Assembly: GCF_001469895.1 (NCBI RefSeq)
Contig: NZ_LOPY01000026.1
Location: 62,001-126,000, forward strand
From: Pseudoalteromonas sp. XI10
GTDB taxonomy: Bacteria > Pseudomonadota > Gammaproteobacteria > Enterobacterales > Alteromonadaceae
Length of the DNA: 64,000 nt
Reading direction: 5' to 3'
Shown: piece by piece, positions 18,896 through 27,862 of the stretch
Numbering within the stretch: position 1 is the first letter of the stretch
Layout of the letters: each line of letters opens with the position of its first letter
Translations under genes and position numbers: made by a program
Notes under the pieces: model-generated
Seen by the model: only the letters and a program-made list of their open reading frames with translations
What the model was told of the DNA's origin: nothing
The model's database searches: none

Positions 18896-18927
18896 AAACG
18901 CCACATCTAGTGGCGTTTTTATTTTTT
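18896..18927 (+). terminator. Terminator of aldehyde dehydrogenase gene
   Basis: Nine-bp stem AAACGCCAC / GTGGCGTTT with loop ATCTA, then TTATTTTTT. It ends just before the 78-bp repeat array. Confidence 0.9.
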
Positions 18928-18933
18928 AACGGG

Positions 18934-19470
18934 CATAAAAAAGCCCGGCGAACACACAAGCCAGGCTTTTCGACAACAATTTGGTTGAGTCACCGCAAGT
19001 GCAGTGACTTGGAATAAAAAAGCTCAGAGAACACACAAACTAAGCTTTTGACAACAATTTGGTTGAGTCACCGCAAGTGCAGTAACTCGGAATAAAAAAG
19101 CTCAGAGAACACACAAACTAAGCTTTTGACAACAATTTGGTTGAGTTACCGCGTGTACAGTAACTCGGAATAAAAAAGCTTAGAGAACACACAAACTAAG
19201 CTTTTGACAACAATTTGGTTGAGTTACCGCGTGTGCAGTAACTCGGAATAAAAAAGCTTAGAGAACACACAAACTAAGCTTTTGACAACAATTTGGTTGA
19301 GTCACCGCAAGTGCAATGACTCGGAATAAAAAAGCTTAGAGAACACACAAGCTAAGCTTTTGACAACAATTTGGTTGAGTTACCGCGTGTGCAGTAACTT
19401 GGTATATAAAAAGCCCAGAGAACACACAAGCTAGACTTTTTGTGACAACAATTCGGTTAGCGCAAACACT
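18934..19470. repeat. Array of seven tandem 78-bp structured repeats
   Basis: Units start at 18934, 19013, 19091, 19169, 19247, 19325 and 19403. Units 2-6 are exactly 78 bp, unit 1 is 79 bp, and unit 7 decays at its end. Each unit has two inverted repeats: stem B, AAAAGCTTAG / CTAAGCTTTT around a loop AGAACACACAAA, and stem A, GAGTTAC / GTAACTC around a 10-base loop. Between them lies the near-invariant GACAACAATTTGGTT. On the minus strand stem B is followed by a T-rich run (CTTTTTTATT), as in a terminator. Differences between units mostly keep pairing. No open frame of note and no spacers are present, so it is neither a gene nor a CRISPR array. Confidence 0.9.
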
Positions 19471-19676
19471 CTCAATGGTGTGAAGCTGTTTAGCTTAAAA
19501 GCGCTGATGGGTTAACTTTAGAGTAATCCTTCTAAACCGACAAACGATTAAAATAAACCTGATAGATGAATTTTTTTAATCTATTAGCATGTGAATTGTT
19601 TTTTATTGCCACAACAATGCCTTAGTGATTAAATAGGGTGTTTTTTAAACATAATAACTATTTAAAATGGATTTTT
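19471..19676. other. Intergenic stretch between repeat array and S41 peptidase gene
   Basis: About 200 bp of AT-rich DNA with no gene that I can support. It must hold the promoter of the peptidase gene; a poly-T and AT-rich tract around 19570-19615 is the most likely place, but I see no clear -35/-10 pair. Confidence 0.4.
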
Positions 19677-21161
19677 ATGAAACGCTTGACGCTTTACTCA
19701 TCAGTCATCTTTATAGCTCTAAACTTTAGCCCTTTTGGTGTGAACTTATCTCGCGCCGATGAGGGCAGTACAGTCACTCACTCTGAAATTAATTGGTCTG
19801 AACTTGCTATAAAAGATGTTGATGCGGCTTATCAGTTGTCGGTTATCAATCACCCAGGGATGCATGATGTACGTAACCCAGGTTTTGCAAAACAGCTCGA
19901 AAAAGCAAAGCAAGAAGGCTTAAAGCTGGCTGTAAAAGCGCATAGTTCACAAGGTTTTGCTGCGGCTATTGCACGTTTTAGAACTGTTCTACAAGATGGT
20001 CATGCTGGAGCGGTTGATACCCTACCTAGAGAACTAAAGCCACAAAGAAGTTGGCCGGGCTTTTCAACAGTTTGGCGGGGTGATGCGTTGAAAGTGTATT
20101 ACAGTGAATTAGATACGGTTGCCAAAGGCGATAAGCTCGTAAGCTGTGATAATACAGCAATTAATACTTTGCTAGTTGAGCGTGTTTTTCGCTATTACGG
20201 CGAAGTAGAACAACCCGGTAGTTGGTGGAACCATGGCTGGCGACTAACGGTTGATGATGGAAACCCGTTCTTGTCGCCACTTGAAAGCTGTACGTTTGAA
20301 AAAGCCGACGGCTCTACTTACAGCTTAAAGTTAAACTGGCGTATTAGGCCTGATAGTGTCAAAGATAAACTTAAAAATGCTTACAACGGCGATAAGTTAC
20401 CAATTGAGCTCAATTGGCCTTTAGAGGATATTGCTTGGATCAGCATGCCAACTTATGCACCCAATGAGCAGCAGCAAGCAGATTATCAAACAATGCTGAG
20501 CGCCATTGAACAGCAACATAGTAAGTTAATGCAAGCTAAAGCTGTGGTGCTTGATCTTCGCCATAATCAAGGTGGCTCATCAATGTGGAGTGAACAAATA
20601 GCCTCAGCACTTTGGGGCAGTGAACAGTTTAAATATGGTCGCTATGAGTTGCACAAAAATACCCAAGTGTGGTGGCGAACTTCTAAAGGTAATACTGACT
20701 ATTTTGGCGATGTAGTCGCAAGCTATGATAAAGCTAGCCCTTGGTATCAATGGTTAAATACAACCCACGAAAGTATGCAAGCGGCTTATGAGAAGGGTGA
20801 ACATTTTTATGTCGAGATAGTCTCAGCAAAGCAACAAGCAATGCCAAAAAACGCTAGTCAGTTTACTACACCAGTTTATGTGATTGTGCCAGGGCAATGT
20901 GCCAGCGCTTGTTTAGATGCGCTGGATAGTTTTAAGCTTTTTGCAAACACACAATTAGTTGGCGCACCAAGTAGTACAGACTCTACCTACATGGAAGTGA
21001 GGCTCGAAACCTTACCTTCAGGCTTTGCTAAAGTGATTCTGCCGATAAAGGTCTATGTAAATAGACCCAGAGAAAAAGGCTTTTACTATCAACCTGATAT
21101 TAAATTTAATGAACTTGAATGGACCACACAAGCGCTTGTTAAAATGATAGCCGAGTTGTAA
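19677..21161 (+). CDS. Exported S41-family (C-terminal processing-type) peptidase
   Basis: A protein of 494 residues from the ATG at 19677, with a signal peptide (SSVIFIALNFSPFGVNLSRA). An in-frame GTG at 19638 would put 13 residues before it and is less likely. The S41 core is seen in VVLDLRHNQGGSSMWSEQIA and IVPGQCASACLDALDSF, where the serine of CASAC is the probable nucleophile, placed like the one in tricorn/Ctp enzymes. No PDZ domain is evident. It stands alone after the repeat array. The substrate is unknown; many proteobacterial exported S41 proteins of this size remain uncharacterised. Confidence 0.8.
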   Translation: MKRLTLYSSVIFIALNFSPFGVNLSRADEGSTVTHSEINWSELAIKDVDAAYQLSVINHPGMHDVRNPGFAKQLEKAKQEGLKLAVKAHSSQGFAAAIARFRTVLQDGHAGAVDTLPRELKPQRSWPGFSTVWRGDALKVYYSELDTVAKGDKLVSCDNTAINTLLVERVFRYYGEVEQPGSWWNHGWRLTVDDGNPFLSPLESCTFEKADGSTYSLKLNWRIRPDSVKDKLKNAYNGDKLPIELNWPLEDIAWISMPTYAPNEQQQADYQTMLSAIEQQHSKLMQAKAVVLDLRHNQGGSSMWSEQIASALWGSEQFKYGRYELHKNTQVWWRTSKGNTDYFGDVVASYDKASPWYQWLNTTHESMQAAYEKGEHFYVEIVSAKQQAMPKNASQFTTPVYVIVPGQCASACLDALDSFKLFANTQLVGAPSSTDSTYMEVRLETLPSGFAKVILPIKVYVNRPREKGFYYQPDIKFNELEWTTQALVKMIAEL

Positions 21162-21265
21162 TTAAGCAGTATCTTTAGCAAAGCGTTTGGTAGACCCCTG
21201 AGGGAGGGAGTTGAAGTGTTGACCTGGCGTGAAGAAGAACAACACTTTTTAAATTAAATTGTATA

Positions 21266-21727
21266 TTAACAAGCTAATTCTGTAGCAGGCTCTTCTGCTA
21301 ACCAGTTTAGAGCCGCTGTTTTTGACTTAAATACACTCATTACCATGCCAGCTCGTTTATACAAATTGCAGTAGGTATCGCTAAGCAAGCTACCGCCTTC
21401 AAGCCCTTCTTTTATGACTAAAGCTGTTTTGGCTGGCGCAATACCTTTACGTCGAAGCTCAACAAAATACACCATTAGTTTTTCAAGTGCCCCGGGGGTT
21501 GCCATGCATGAGTTTTCAAACTCAACCAGTTCAAACCATTGACCATAATCAGCGCTGAGTTTGTTGATGTAATCTTTTTGCATAAAAGAGTGCGCGTCAA
21601 TGATCTCTTCGTTGAAAGGCCCAGTAGCAGTAGTTAAAAGCACATGCTCACGTTGATAAAACTCTACGAGACCATGGGGTTTAAAATCTTTGAATGGATA
21701 ATGGTTGGTTGATACTTTTTTATGCAT
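21266..21727 (-). CDS. Hypothetical protein, possible SpoIIAA/STAS-like fold
   Basis: A 153-residue soluble protein with no signal peptide. AGGGA lies eight bases before the ATG. I do not firmly recognise it. The layout, with a central W-F-E-L-V-E-F strand, a mid-protein helix TPGALEKLMVYFVELRRKGI and a C-terminal FKSKTAALNWL, recalls SpoIIAA-like (STAS-related) domains, which often end in F-x-x-x-x-x-A-x-x-W-L. It lies alone between the S41 gene and the alkylsulfatase operon terminator. Function unknown. Confidence 0.7.
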   Translation of the reverse strand: MHKKVSTNHYPFKDFKPHGLVEFYQREHVLLTTATGPFNEEIIDAHSFMQKDYINKLSADYGQWFELVEFENSCMATPGALEKLMVYFVELRRKGIAPAKTALVIKEGLEGGSLLSDTYCNLYKRAGMVMSVFKSKTAALNWLAEEPATELAC

Positions 21728-21831
21728 CCGTTCAATCCCTGAATATTTATTGACTATTGATAATAGCAGTGAAATAAATTAATTCAATCTTTAGGTTTGG
21801 TTTTGATTTTACTCTAATGATATTTCATTAT

Positions 21832-21855
21832 AAAAGGCACTTGCACGTGCCTTTT
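21832..21855 (-). terminator. Probable terminator of alkylsulfatase gene
   Basis: Nine-bp stem AAAAGGCAC / GTGCCTTTT with a six-base loop, 12 bases beyond the alkylsulfatase stop on the minus strand, followed by ATAATG rather than a long T run. Confidence 0.65.
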
Positions 21856-21867
21856 AGATTACATTTG

Positions 21868-23835
21868 CTAGGGGGTAACGATATTGAACCAGAAATTAAA
21901 ATTGTCGAGCATGCCAAGAAAATCATCTAAAACTTTCTTGTCGCCAGATATTTCTAATTGACCAGAACTTAAAGCATCATCATAACTTATCTCTTTTAAC
22001 TGAATGCTATTCATCGTTTTCATAGAGAGCGTGAGTGTGACATCTGCTGACTCTGCTTGTTTAGTCGTATAGTTTAAAACAGCATTTTCTACTGTAATAG
22101 TGTAATGTTTATCAATATCAGTAAAGTCAATATTGATACTTAATACTTTACCAGCCGCTTTATCAGCAATAAGTCTTACGGCTAGATAATCAAATAGCAT
22201 ATCTGGAGTCATCGCACGAATTGTATCAGGAGTTGCTGTTTGTGTGCCTCCAGTACTTGGCACTCCATTTCTAAGTTCGTACGCTCCTTGTAAATAGACT
22301 GAACGCCATGGCCCTGACTCTGCTTGATAACCTAATTGTTCGAGAGCATCAGCAAGTAACTCTTTAGATGCTTTGCTACTTGGGTTAGCGAATACTGCAT
22401 GCTTCATAACTTCTGCAACCCAGCGGTAATCACCTTTATCAAATGACTTTTGAGCTTTTTTGAGAACAGCTTGCTCTCCGCCCATAAACTCCATGTATTT
22501 TTGAGCAACAGCTTCTTGAGGAAGATTGTTGAGATCAGATGGATTGCCGTTATACCAGCCCATGTAGCGCTGATAAACAGCTCGACTATTATGGCGTAGT
22601 GTGCCGTAGTAACCTCGAGTAGCCCAGTTGTTTTCAAGCTCTGGAGGTAATGTGATCATCTCAGAAATTTCCTCACCATTGTAACCTTGATTCATTAATC
22701 GTACGGATTGATCATGTGTGAACTTGTATATATCTCGTTGTTTCTTGAAGTAAGGCAGGATCCTTTCATTATCCCATAAAGGCCAATGGTGTGATTGAAA
22801 TTTAACAGTTACTTTATCACCATAACGTTCAATAGTTTCATTTAAAAAACTTGACCACTTCAGAGCATCACGAACTTGAGCCCCCCGTAGTGTTAAAATG
22901 TTATGCATCGTATTTGTGGTATTTTCAGCCATCCATAAAGCGTTCCATTGAGGAAACCATGTATTCATTTCGGCTGGTGCTTCAGTTCCGGGCGTCATTT
23001 GGAATTCCATTTTCACACCATCAACAGTAACAACCTCACCTGTTTTACTAATTTCTTTGGTAGGTAATAGCAAGCCTGCAAGCCCTGTTGATGTGGTCAT
23101 CCCTAAACCACCACTTAGGCCACCTCTGGGATCTCTTGGCAATAATGCGCCATACATAAATACAGCTCTACGACCCATTGCGTTACCTGCAATTACGTTC
23201 TCAGACACAGCATGTTCTGTAAAATGCTCTGGTGCAAGAATCTCAACCTTACCTTGTGCCACATCCTCCCGAGTTACAAGCCCTGGTGCTCCACCATAGT
23301 GGTCTATGTGACTATGACTATAGACGATGCCTGTTACAGGTCTTTTTCCTAATTCTTGATTAATTAGATCAAGTGCTGCTTTAGCTGTTTCTGGGGAGAT
23401 AAGCGGATCAAAAATGATCCAGCCCTTTTTACCTTTAACAAAAGTGATATTTGAAAGGTCGTATCCTCGTACTTGGTAAATGTTTTTGGTTACTTCAAAT
23501 AAACCATACTGCATCAAGAGTTGTGAGTTTCGCCATAGACTTGGGTTAACAGTATCTGGTGCAGATTTATCAAGTTGTACAAATTTTTTATACTGCTCTA
23601 GATCCCAAACTACAGTGCCATCATCTGATTTTATAGTTAAGGTGTCGGGCTTTGTTATAAAGCCTCTTTGTGCATCTTTGAAATCTTGGGTGTCATTAAA
23701 AGGCAGGTTTTTTAATACGTTAGCATTAGCTTGTTTAGTATATTCTGTGGCCGGTTTTGAGGCCGTATTAGCACTTAACTGCGATACAAAAACTAGTGTC
23801 AATACAGCAAAACCAAATTTTGCTATATTATTCAT
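21868..23835 (-). CDS. Exported linear alkylsulfatase (SdsA/YjcS type, metallo-beta-lactamase fold)
   Basis: A 655-residue enzyme that hydrolyses primary alkyl sulfates such as SDS to alcohol and sulfate. The ATG at 23835 has AAGGA at the right distance and gives a clean signal peptide (FAVLTLVFVSQLSANTA); an upstream start at 23889 lacks this. The zinc motif is H174-S-H176-I-D178-H179 (VYSHSHIDHYGG). Later conserved pieces are GTEAPAEMNTWFPQW, NTMHNILTLRGAQVRD and SHHWPLWDN. The C-terminal 130 residues look like the SCP2-type lipid-binding domain of SdsA1. It may supply sulfur or detoxify surfactants. Confidence 0.92.
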   Translation of the reverse strand: MNNIAKFGFAVLTLVFVSQLSANTASKPATEYTKQANANVLKNLPFNDTQDFKDAQRGFITKPDTLTIKSDDGTVVWDLEQYKKFVQLDKSAPDTVNPSLWRNSQLLMQYGLFEVTKNIYQVRGYDLSNITFVKGKKGWIIFDPLISPETAKAALDLINQELGKRPVTGIVYSHSHIDHYGGAPGLVTREDVAQGKVEILAPEHFTEHAVSENVIAGNAMGRRAVFMYGALLPRDPRGGLSGGLGMTTSTGLAGLLLPTKEISKTGEVVTVDGVKMEFQMTPGTEAPAEMNTWFPQWNALWMAENTTNTMHNILTLRGAQVRDALKWSSFLNETIERYGDKVTVKFQSHHWPLWDNERILPYFKKQRDIYKFTHDQSVRLMNQGYNGEEISEMITLPPELENNWATRGYYGTLRHNSRAVYQRYMGWYNGNPSDLNNLPQEAVAQKYMEFMGGEQAVLKKAQKSFDKGDYRWVAEVMKHAVFANPSSKASKELLADALEQLGYQAESGPWRSVYLQGAYELRNGVPSTGGTQTATPDTIRAMTPDMLFDYLAVRLIADKAAGKVLSINIDFTDIDKHYTITVENAVLNYTTKQAESADVTLTLSMKTMNSIQLKEISYDDALSSGQLEISGDKKVLDDFLGMLDNFNFWFNIVTP

Positions 23836-23922
23836 GATTATCCTTATAAAGTTATCGGCACTCTTAACACTAGAATAAAATGGGAACAAATCAAGGTGAG
23901 CTATTAAAAAAGTATTATAATC

Positions 23923-25092
23923 TTACCAAGTAGAACCCGCCTGAATGTAAATTGCATTCTGCTCAGGCCCATGGGCTACATCTAAGCCGATACTAATACC
24001 GTAATGTTCATCAATTAAATAGCGAAAGCCTGCGCCCACAGTATCTATGGTTTCAGCTTTCGATAAGTCAGAAAAGTTATCGGCTGCCCAGCCCATACCA
24101 GTAAACACATTGAGCTTTATTTTGTGAGTGATTTTATAGCTCGCTTCTGCTTCGGTAACAAATACATCAAGGCCTTGATAGCGAGTTGCAGACACACCGC
24201 GAAGGCTAATACTTGGCGGAATATAAACCGGTAAGCGTTTTTCACCACGGTTGTTAACTGAGTCATACTGCATGCGCAGTGCAAAGTTGAATTTATCGGT
24301 ATAACGCCAGTAATTTAAGGCGGTAAGCTTTAAGCTCGTGTAATCAACCTTACTGCCAATTGCCTCATCATAATATAAATATTCGGCCTTATAGTTAAAG
24401 CCTCGCTCAGGGTTAAGTGGGTTATCTCGGCTATCGTATTCTATTAATGGACCAATACCTGACGTATTTACATCAAGTGAAAGGTGGTCTTTGATAATAT
24501 CGTTTTCGAGCAGAAAATCTTCGATAGGGTTTTCGGCTAAGCTTATTTCTACTTTTCGATAAATCTGTTTAAAGCCGTAAAAGAAGTTACTGTCGTCATA
24601 GCGTAACTTAAGGTTTTGAAACACCGCTGGGCCTTCAATATTCAACGATAATGGTGTGAGTAGCTTGATCTCGTCGAAGGTATAAAAATCAAGGTTTATA
24701 CTCGCCCAGCCAACAATCCCTTGATAGCGAATTCGGTCTTCATCCCAAAAGGTAATGTGGCCAACAGCTCCGCCTTTGGTACCATTTTTAGTGCCCATTA
24801 GGCCCACTAAACTAATGCTTTGTGGCAGGGTAGAGCCTTCTTTTTTCTTCTTTTTGGCCTTCTTTTCGTTGTCATGAAAAAAAAGGCCAACAACACCAAG
24901 CCCCGGTCCTACAGCTGGCTCTGTAATAAAAGTCGGTATGGGTAAAAATGAAATCGGTTCATCAACTTTTTGTTGTTGATTACTTAATTGCTGCTCTGCA
25001 GGTTTTATTGCATATTCATCGTAACTTGATGCGAAGCTTTGTGTGCTTAGCAAACTTGCTGTAAGCATATTTATTAGTACAACTTTTTTCAC
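23923..25092 (-). CDS. Outer-membrane beta-barrel protein, Omp85/bacterial surface antigen type
   Basis: A 389-residue exported protein with a GTG start at 25092 (AGGG six bases before). The signal peptide ends near QSFA. The opening FLPIPTFITEPAVGPGLGV and the late RGVSATRYQGLDVFVTEAE and VGAGFRYLIDEHYGISIGLD resemble BamA/TamA-like 'surface antigen' barrels, but without POTRA domains. It ends in Trp, a normal barrel end. A lysine-rich loop EKKAKKKKKEG near residues 76-86 is unusual. The gene lies 38 bp downstream of another outer-membrane gene, so they are probably co-transcribed. Role unknown. Confidence 0.75.
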   Translation of the reverse strand: MKKVVLINMLTASLLSTQSFASSYDEYAIKPAEQQLSNQQQKVDEPISFLPIPTFITEPAVGPGLGVVGLFFHDNEKKAKKKKKEGSTLPQSISLVGLMGTKNGTKGGAVGHITFWDEDRIRYQGIVGWASINLDFYTFDEIKLLTPLSLNIEGPAVFQNLKLRYDDSNFFYGFKQIYRKVEISLAENPIEDFLLENDIIKDHLSLDVNTSGIGPLIEYDSRDNPLNPERGFNYKAEYLYYDEAIGSKVDYTSLKLTALNYWRYTDKFNFALRMQYDSVNNRGEKRLPVYIPPSISLRGVSATRYQGLDVFVTEAEASYKITHKIKLNVFTGMGWAADNFSDLSKAETIDTVGAGFRYLIDEHYGISIGLDVAHGPEQNAIYIQAGSTW

Positions 25093-25130
25093 TTAATCCC
25101 TTACCTTGTTGTTTCTTGTTACTTCAAATT

Positions 25131-25922
25131 TTATAGCTGATAATTAAATTCGAGACGATGATCGCCATCCATAAAATCAACGTTTTCATTCCAGTTTGCG
25201 AAATAGCGTAGATTCATACGCGGGTTAATTTGGTAACTTGCTGCAAATTCATGAGTCAAAATATGGCTTTGGTTTAGACCGTAGTAGTGGTCTTTATAGT
25301 TATCGCTACCGCCGATAGTTGTTAGCCAAAATGGATTGTAGTTAAGCCAAATTTTATCGTTAATGGTTATTTTTGCGTACATACCGACTAAACCATAAGC
25401 ACCCATAATGGAATAACCGCTGTCACGAGTGCCGTCATCTTCTAGGGTATTTTCACCGAGCGATGCACCCACACCAGCTAACGGGTAAAAGGTAAAACGC
25501 CCCATAGGTTTCAGAGCTTTAATGTAGCTATACGAAACATCCATACTTTCGTCAGCGACAAGGTTGGCATTTAGGTTATAGTTAGCATCAATCTGCGTTG
25601 CGCCCATTGTGGTTAGGTCAACTGAGAAATTACGAAAGCGAAAAGAGTCAATTGAATCTGTCGTTTTGCTATCGCTTTCCCAGCCCAGCGCATCGCCATA
25701 TATTCCTTTTACTTCAAAAACATTCATGCCAGCAGTTGTTGCTATACCTGTATCGTATGCTTGGCCAACTTTAAAGTTGAGTCCTTTGTTTGTTACACCA
25801 ACTCCGGCTTGTGTATAAACAGCCAGAGGGTCTGACATGTCCTGTACTTCTTTTTGCTCAGCCGCATGGCTTGAAGCTGCAATCATAAGTGCTAGTAAAG
25901 AGGGGAATCGAAGAGAAGTCAT
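25131..25922 (-). CDS. Small outer-membrane beta-barrel protein of unknown function
   Basis: A 263-residue exported protein; signal peptide MTSLRFPSLLALMIAASSHA. AAGGA lies six bases before the ATG. The body alternates polar and hydrophobic residues with many aromatic turns (FRFRNFSVDLTTMGATQIDA, WLNYNPFWLTTIGG), like a narrow beta-barrel, and ends HRLEFNYQL. It precedes the Omp85-type barrel gene and is divergent from the sulfatase gene. I do not recognise a named family. Confidence 0.7.
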   Translation of the reverse strand: MTSLRFPSLLALMIAASSHAAEQKEVQDMSDPLAVYTQAGVGVTNKGLNFKVGQAYDTGIATTAGMNVFEVKGIYGDALGWESDSKTTDSIDSFRFRNFSVDLTTMGATQIDANYNLNANLVADESMDVSYSYIKALKPMGRFTFYPLAGVGASLGENTLEDDGTRDSGYSIMGAYGLVGMYAKITINDKIWLNYNPFWLTTIGGSDNYKDHYYGLNQSHILTHEFAASYQINPRMNLRYFANWNENVDFMDGDHRLEFNYQL

Positions 25923-26313
25923 GTGTTTTCCTTACACAAAAGGTTGAATAATAAATGCTTGGTTTAGTTTATTTAAGTTGAATTTAGATACTTTTGGCTT
26001 AATAAATATTCGAAGTCAGCCTCTAAAGAGGCAACAATTTATTCCTTTCTAAAATAAAAATAGCATAAAAATAGTGACTAAGGCGAGCACAAAAAGCGAA
26101 CAAGCCTCAGTAAATAAAACGAGGCTATCAAAAAGCACTTAAGTATTGTTTTGCTATTGTTTTTCAGTGGCTTAATACAATTGTGTGATTTTTGTGGAAA
26201 TTTGATTTAAATCGTTTTTGCCGCTTTTAGAGACTAGACTGGATTGTTTTTTAATCTATACTTGAATTTGCTCTTCTGGAGTTAAAAGTAATATTAATGA
26301 AAAGGGATGATTT
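25923..26313. other. Divergent intergenic region, outer-membrane protein / sulfatase
   Basis: This 391-bp stretch shows no gene. A short inverted repeat GCCTC / GAGGC (26104-26125) is the only dyad I see, and I cannot assign it. Promoters for the two divergent units must lie here. Confidence 0.4.
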
Positions 26314-27810
26314 ATGAAAAAACTAATAGCGGCGGCTATTTGTGGCTTAGTTTCAACGGTAAGCCTTGCTGCAGATAAACCAAACGTATTAGCCATTATG
26401 GTTGATGACGTTGCGCCAATCTCACTCAGTGCATATTCGCACGGTATGACCTACCCAACCCCTAATATTGATCGCATTGCTAACGAAGGTGCATTGTTTA
26501 CAGACCACTATGCTCAACCTAGCTGTACAGCTGGTCGTGCTGCGTTTTTAATGGGGCAATTACCAATTCGAACAGGCTTAACAACAGTGGGCCAACCAGG
26601 TAACCCACTTGGCATAAAAGAAGCCGACCCTACGCTAGCTGAATTTTTAAAAGATCGCGGTTATATGACTGCGCAATATGGTAAAAACCACCTAGGTGAC
26701 TTAGATGAGCACTTACCAACAAAGCATGGCTTTGATGAATTTTACGGTAACTTGTATCACCTCAATGTATCTGAAGAGCCAGAACAAGCGGATTACCCAA
26801 AAGATCCTGAGTTTGTGAAAAAGTTTGGTCCACGTGGTGTTATCGAATCTTACGCCAATGGCAAAATCATTGATACGGGCCCACTTACTCGTAAACGTAT
26901 GGAAACCTTTGACGAAGAAGTGTTAGAGCGCTCACTTAACTTTATGGAACGAGCAGTTAAAGCGAAAAAGCCATTCTTTATTTGGCATGCGTCTAGCCGT
27001 ATGCATGTGTACACTCACTTAAAACCAGAAAGTCGTCATTTAGCTACGGGCATTAGTTCGGAAGAAGACGTATTTGGGAGTGGCCTGATTGAACATGATG
27101 GCCATGTTGGCAAGCTGCTTGACAAACTTGATGAGCTTAAAATTGCCGATAACACCATAGTTATTTACACCAGTGATAATGGCCCTGAGCAATCAAGCTG
27201 GCCTGATGCGGGTACAACTGAGTTCCGCGGTGAAAAGATGACAACTTGGGAAGGGGGCGTGCGTGTGCCTTTCTTAGTTCGTTGGCCAAACAAAATACCT
27301 AAAGGCTTAAAGCTAAATGGTATTTCTTCACATGAAGATGTCTTCCCAACTGTTGCTGCTGCGCTAGGTGAAAAGAACTTACGAGAAAAACTTAAAAAGT
27401 CAGACAAAGTTTATATTGATGGTGAAAACAACCTAGCTTATTGGACAGGTAAGGCGGATAAGTCTGCACGTAATTATTTCTTCTATTACTATGAGTCTCA
27501 GCTTACAGCAGTTCGTTTTGGCCCATGGAAAATGCACTTTGCAACTAAACCAAATGGTTTATATTACGAAGACATGGTAACTCACAGCATGCCTAAACTA
27601 TTTAACTTACGTAAAGATCCATTAGAGCACTATGATGGAGTAACAGGTTTCCACCAAATCATGCGTAAGAGTTGGTTGTTACAGCCAATCATTGCTAAGT
27701 TAAACGAACATGTACAATCTTTTGTAGAGTTCCCACCGCGTCAAGAGTCAGCGTCTCTTAATGTGAATGAAGCAATCGAAAAAGCAAAATCACTAAACTA
27801 TGGTCATTAA
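26314..27810 (+). CDS. Exported formylglycine-dependent sulfatase (arylsulfatase family)
   Basis: A 498-residue hydrolase of sulfate esters. Signal peptide MKKLIAAAICGLVSTVSLAA; AAGGGA precedes the ATG. The active-site signature C-T-A-G-R begins at Cys71 (PSCTAGRAAFLMGQ), the residue normally converted to formylglycine. Metal ligands include Asp31 and Asp32 (IMVDDVAP) and the later TSDNGPE. The sequon is CxAxR rather than CxPxR. No formylglycine-generating enzyme is present in the window, so maturation depends on a gene elsewhere. The natural substrate is unknown; neighbouring alkylsulfatase and barrel proteins suggest sulfate-ester use. Confidence 0.92.
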   Translation: MKKLIAAAICGLVSTVSLAADKPNVLAIMVDDVAPISLSAYSHGMTYPTPNIDRIANEGALFTDHYAQPSCTAGRAAFLMGQLPIRTGLTTVGQPGNPLGIKEADPTLAEFLKDRGYMTAQYGKNHLGDLDEHLPTKHGFDEFYGNLYHLNVSEEPEQADYPKDPEFVKKFGPRGVIESYANGKIIDTGPLTRKRMETFDEEVLERSLNFMERAVKAKKPFFIWHASSRMHVYTHLKPESRHLATGISSEEDVFGSGLIEHDGHVGKLLDKLDELKIADNTIVIYTSDNGPEQSSWPDAGTTEFRGEKMTTWEGGVRVPFLVRWPNKIPKGLKLNGISSHEDVFPTVAAALGEKNLREKLKKSDKVYIDGENNLAYWTGKADKSARNYFFYYYESQLTAVRFGPWKMHFATKPNGLYYEDMVTHSMPKLFNLRKDPLEHYDGVTGFHQIMRKSWLLQPIIAKLNEHVQSFVEFPPRQESASLNVNEAIEKAKSLNYGH

Positions 27811-27832
27811 TTATTAACCATAAGTTAAGTTG

Positions 27833-27857
27833 AAAAGGGCCTACTTGGCCCTTTTTT
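27833..27857. terminator. Bidirectional terminator between sulfatase and multihaem cytochrome genes
   Basis: Nine-bp stem AAAAGGGCC / GGCCCTTTT with loop TACTT, flanked by A and T runs, between two convergent genes. Confidence 0.88.
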
Positions 27858-27862
27858 AATGC

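Noticed and set aside
18934..19470. CRISPR-like array
   Set aside because: The 78-bp units abut without unique spacers and no cas gene is near. The variation lies at paired stem positions, not in spacers.
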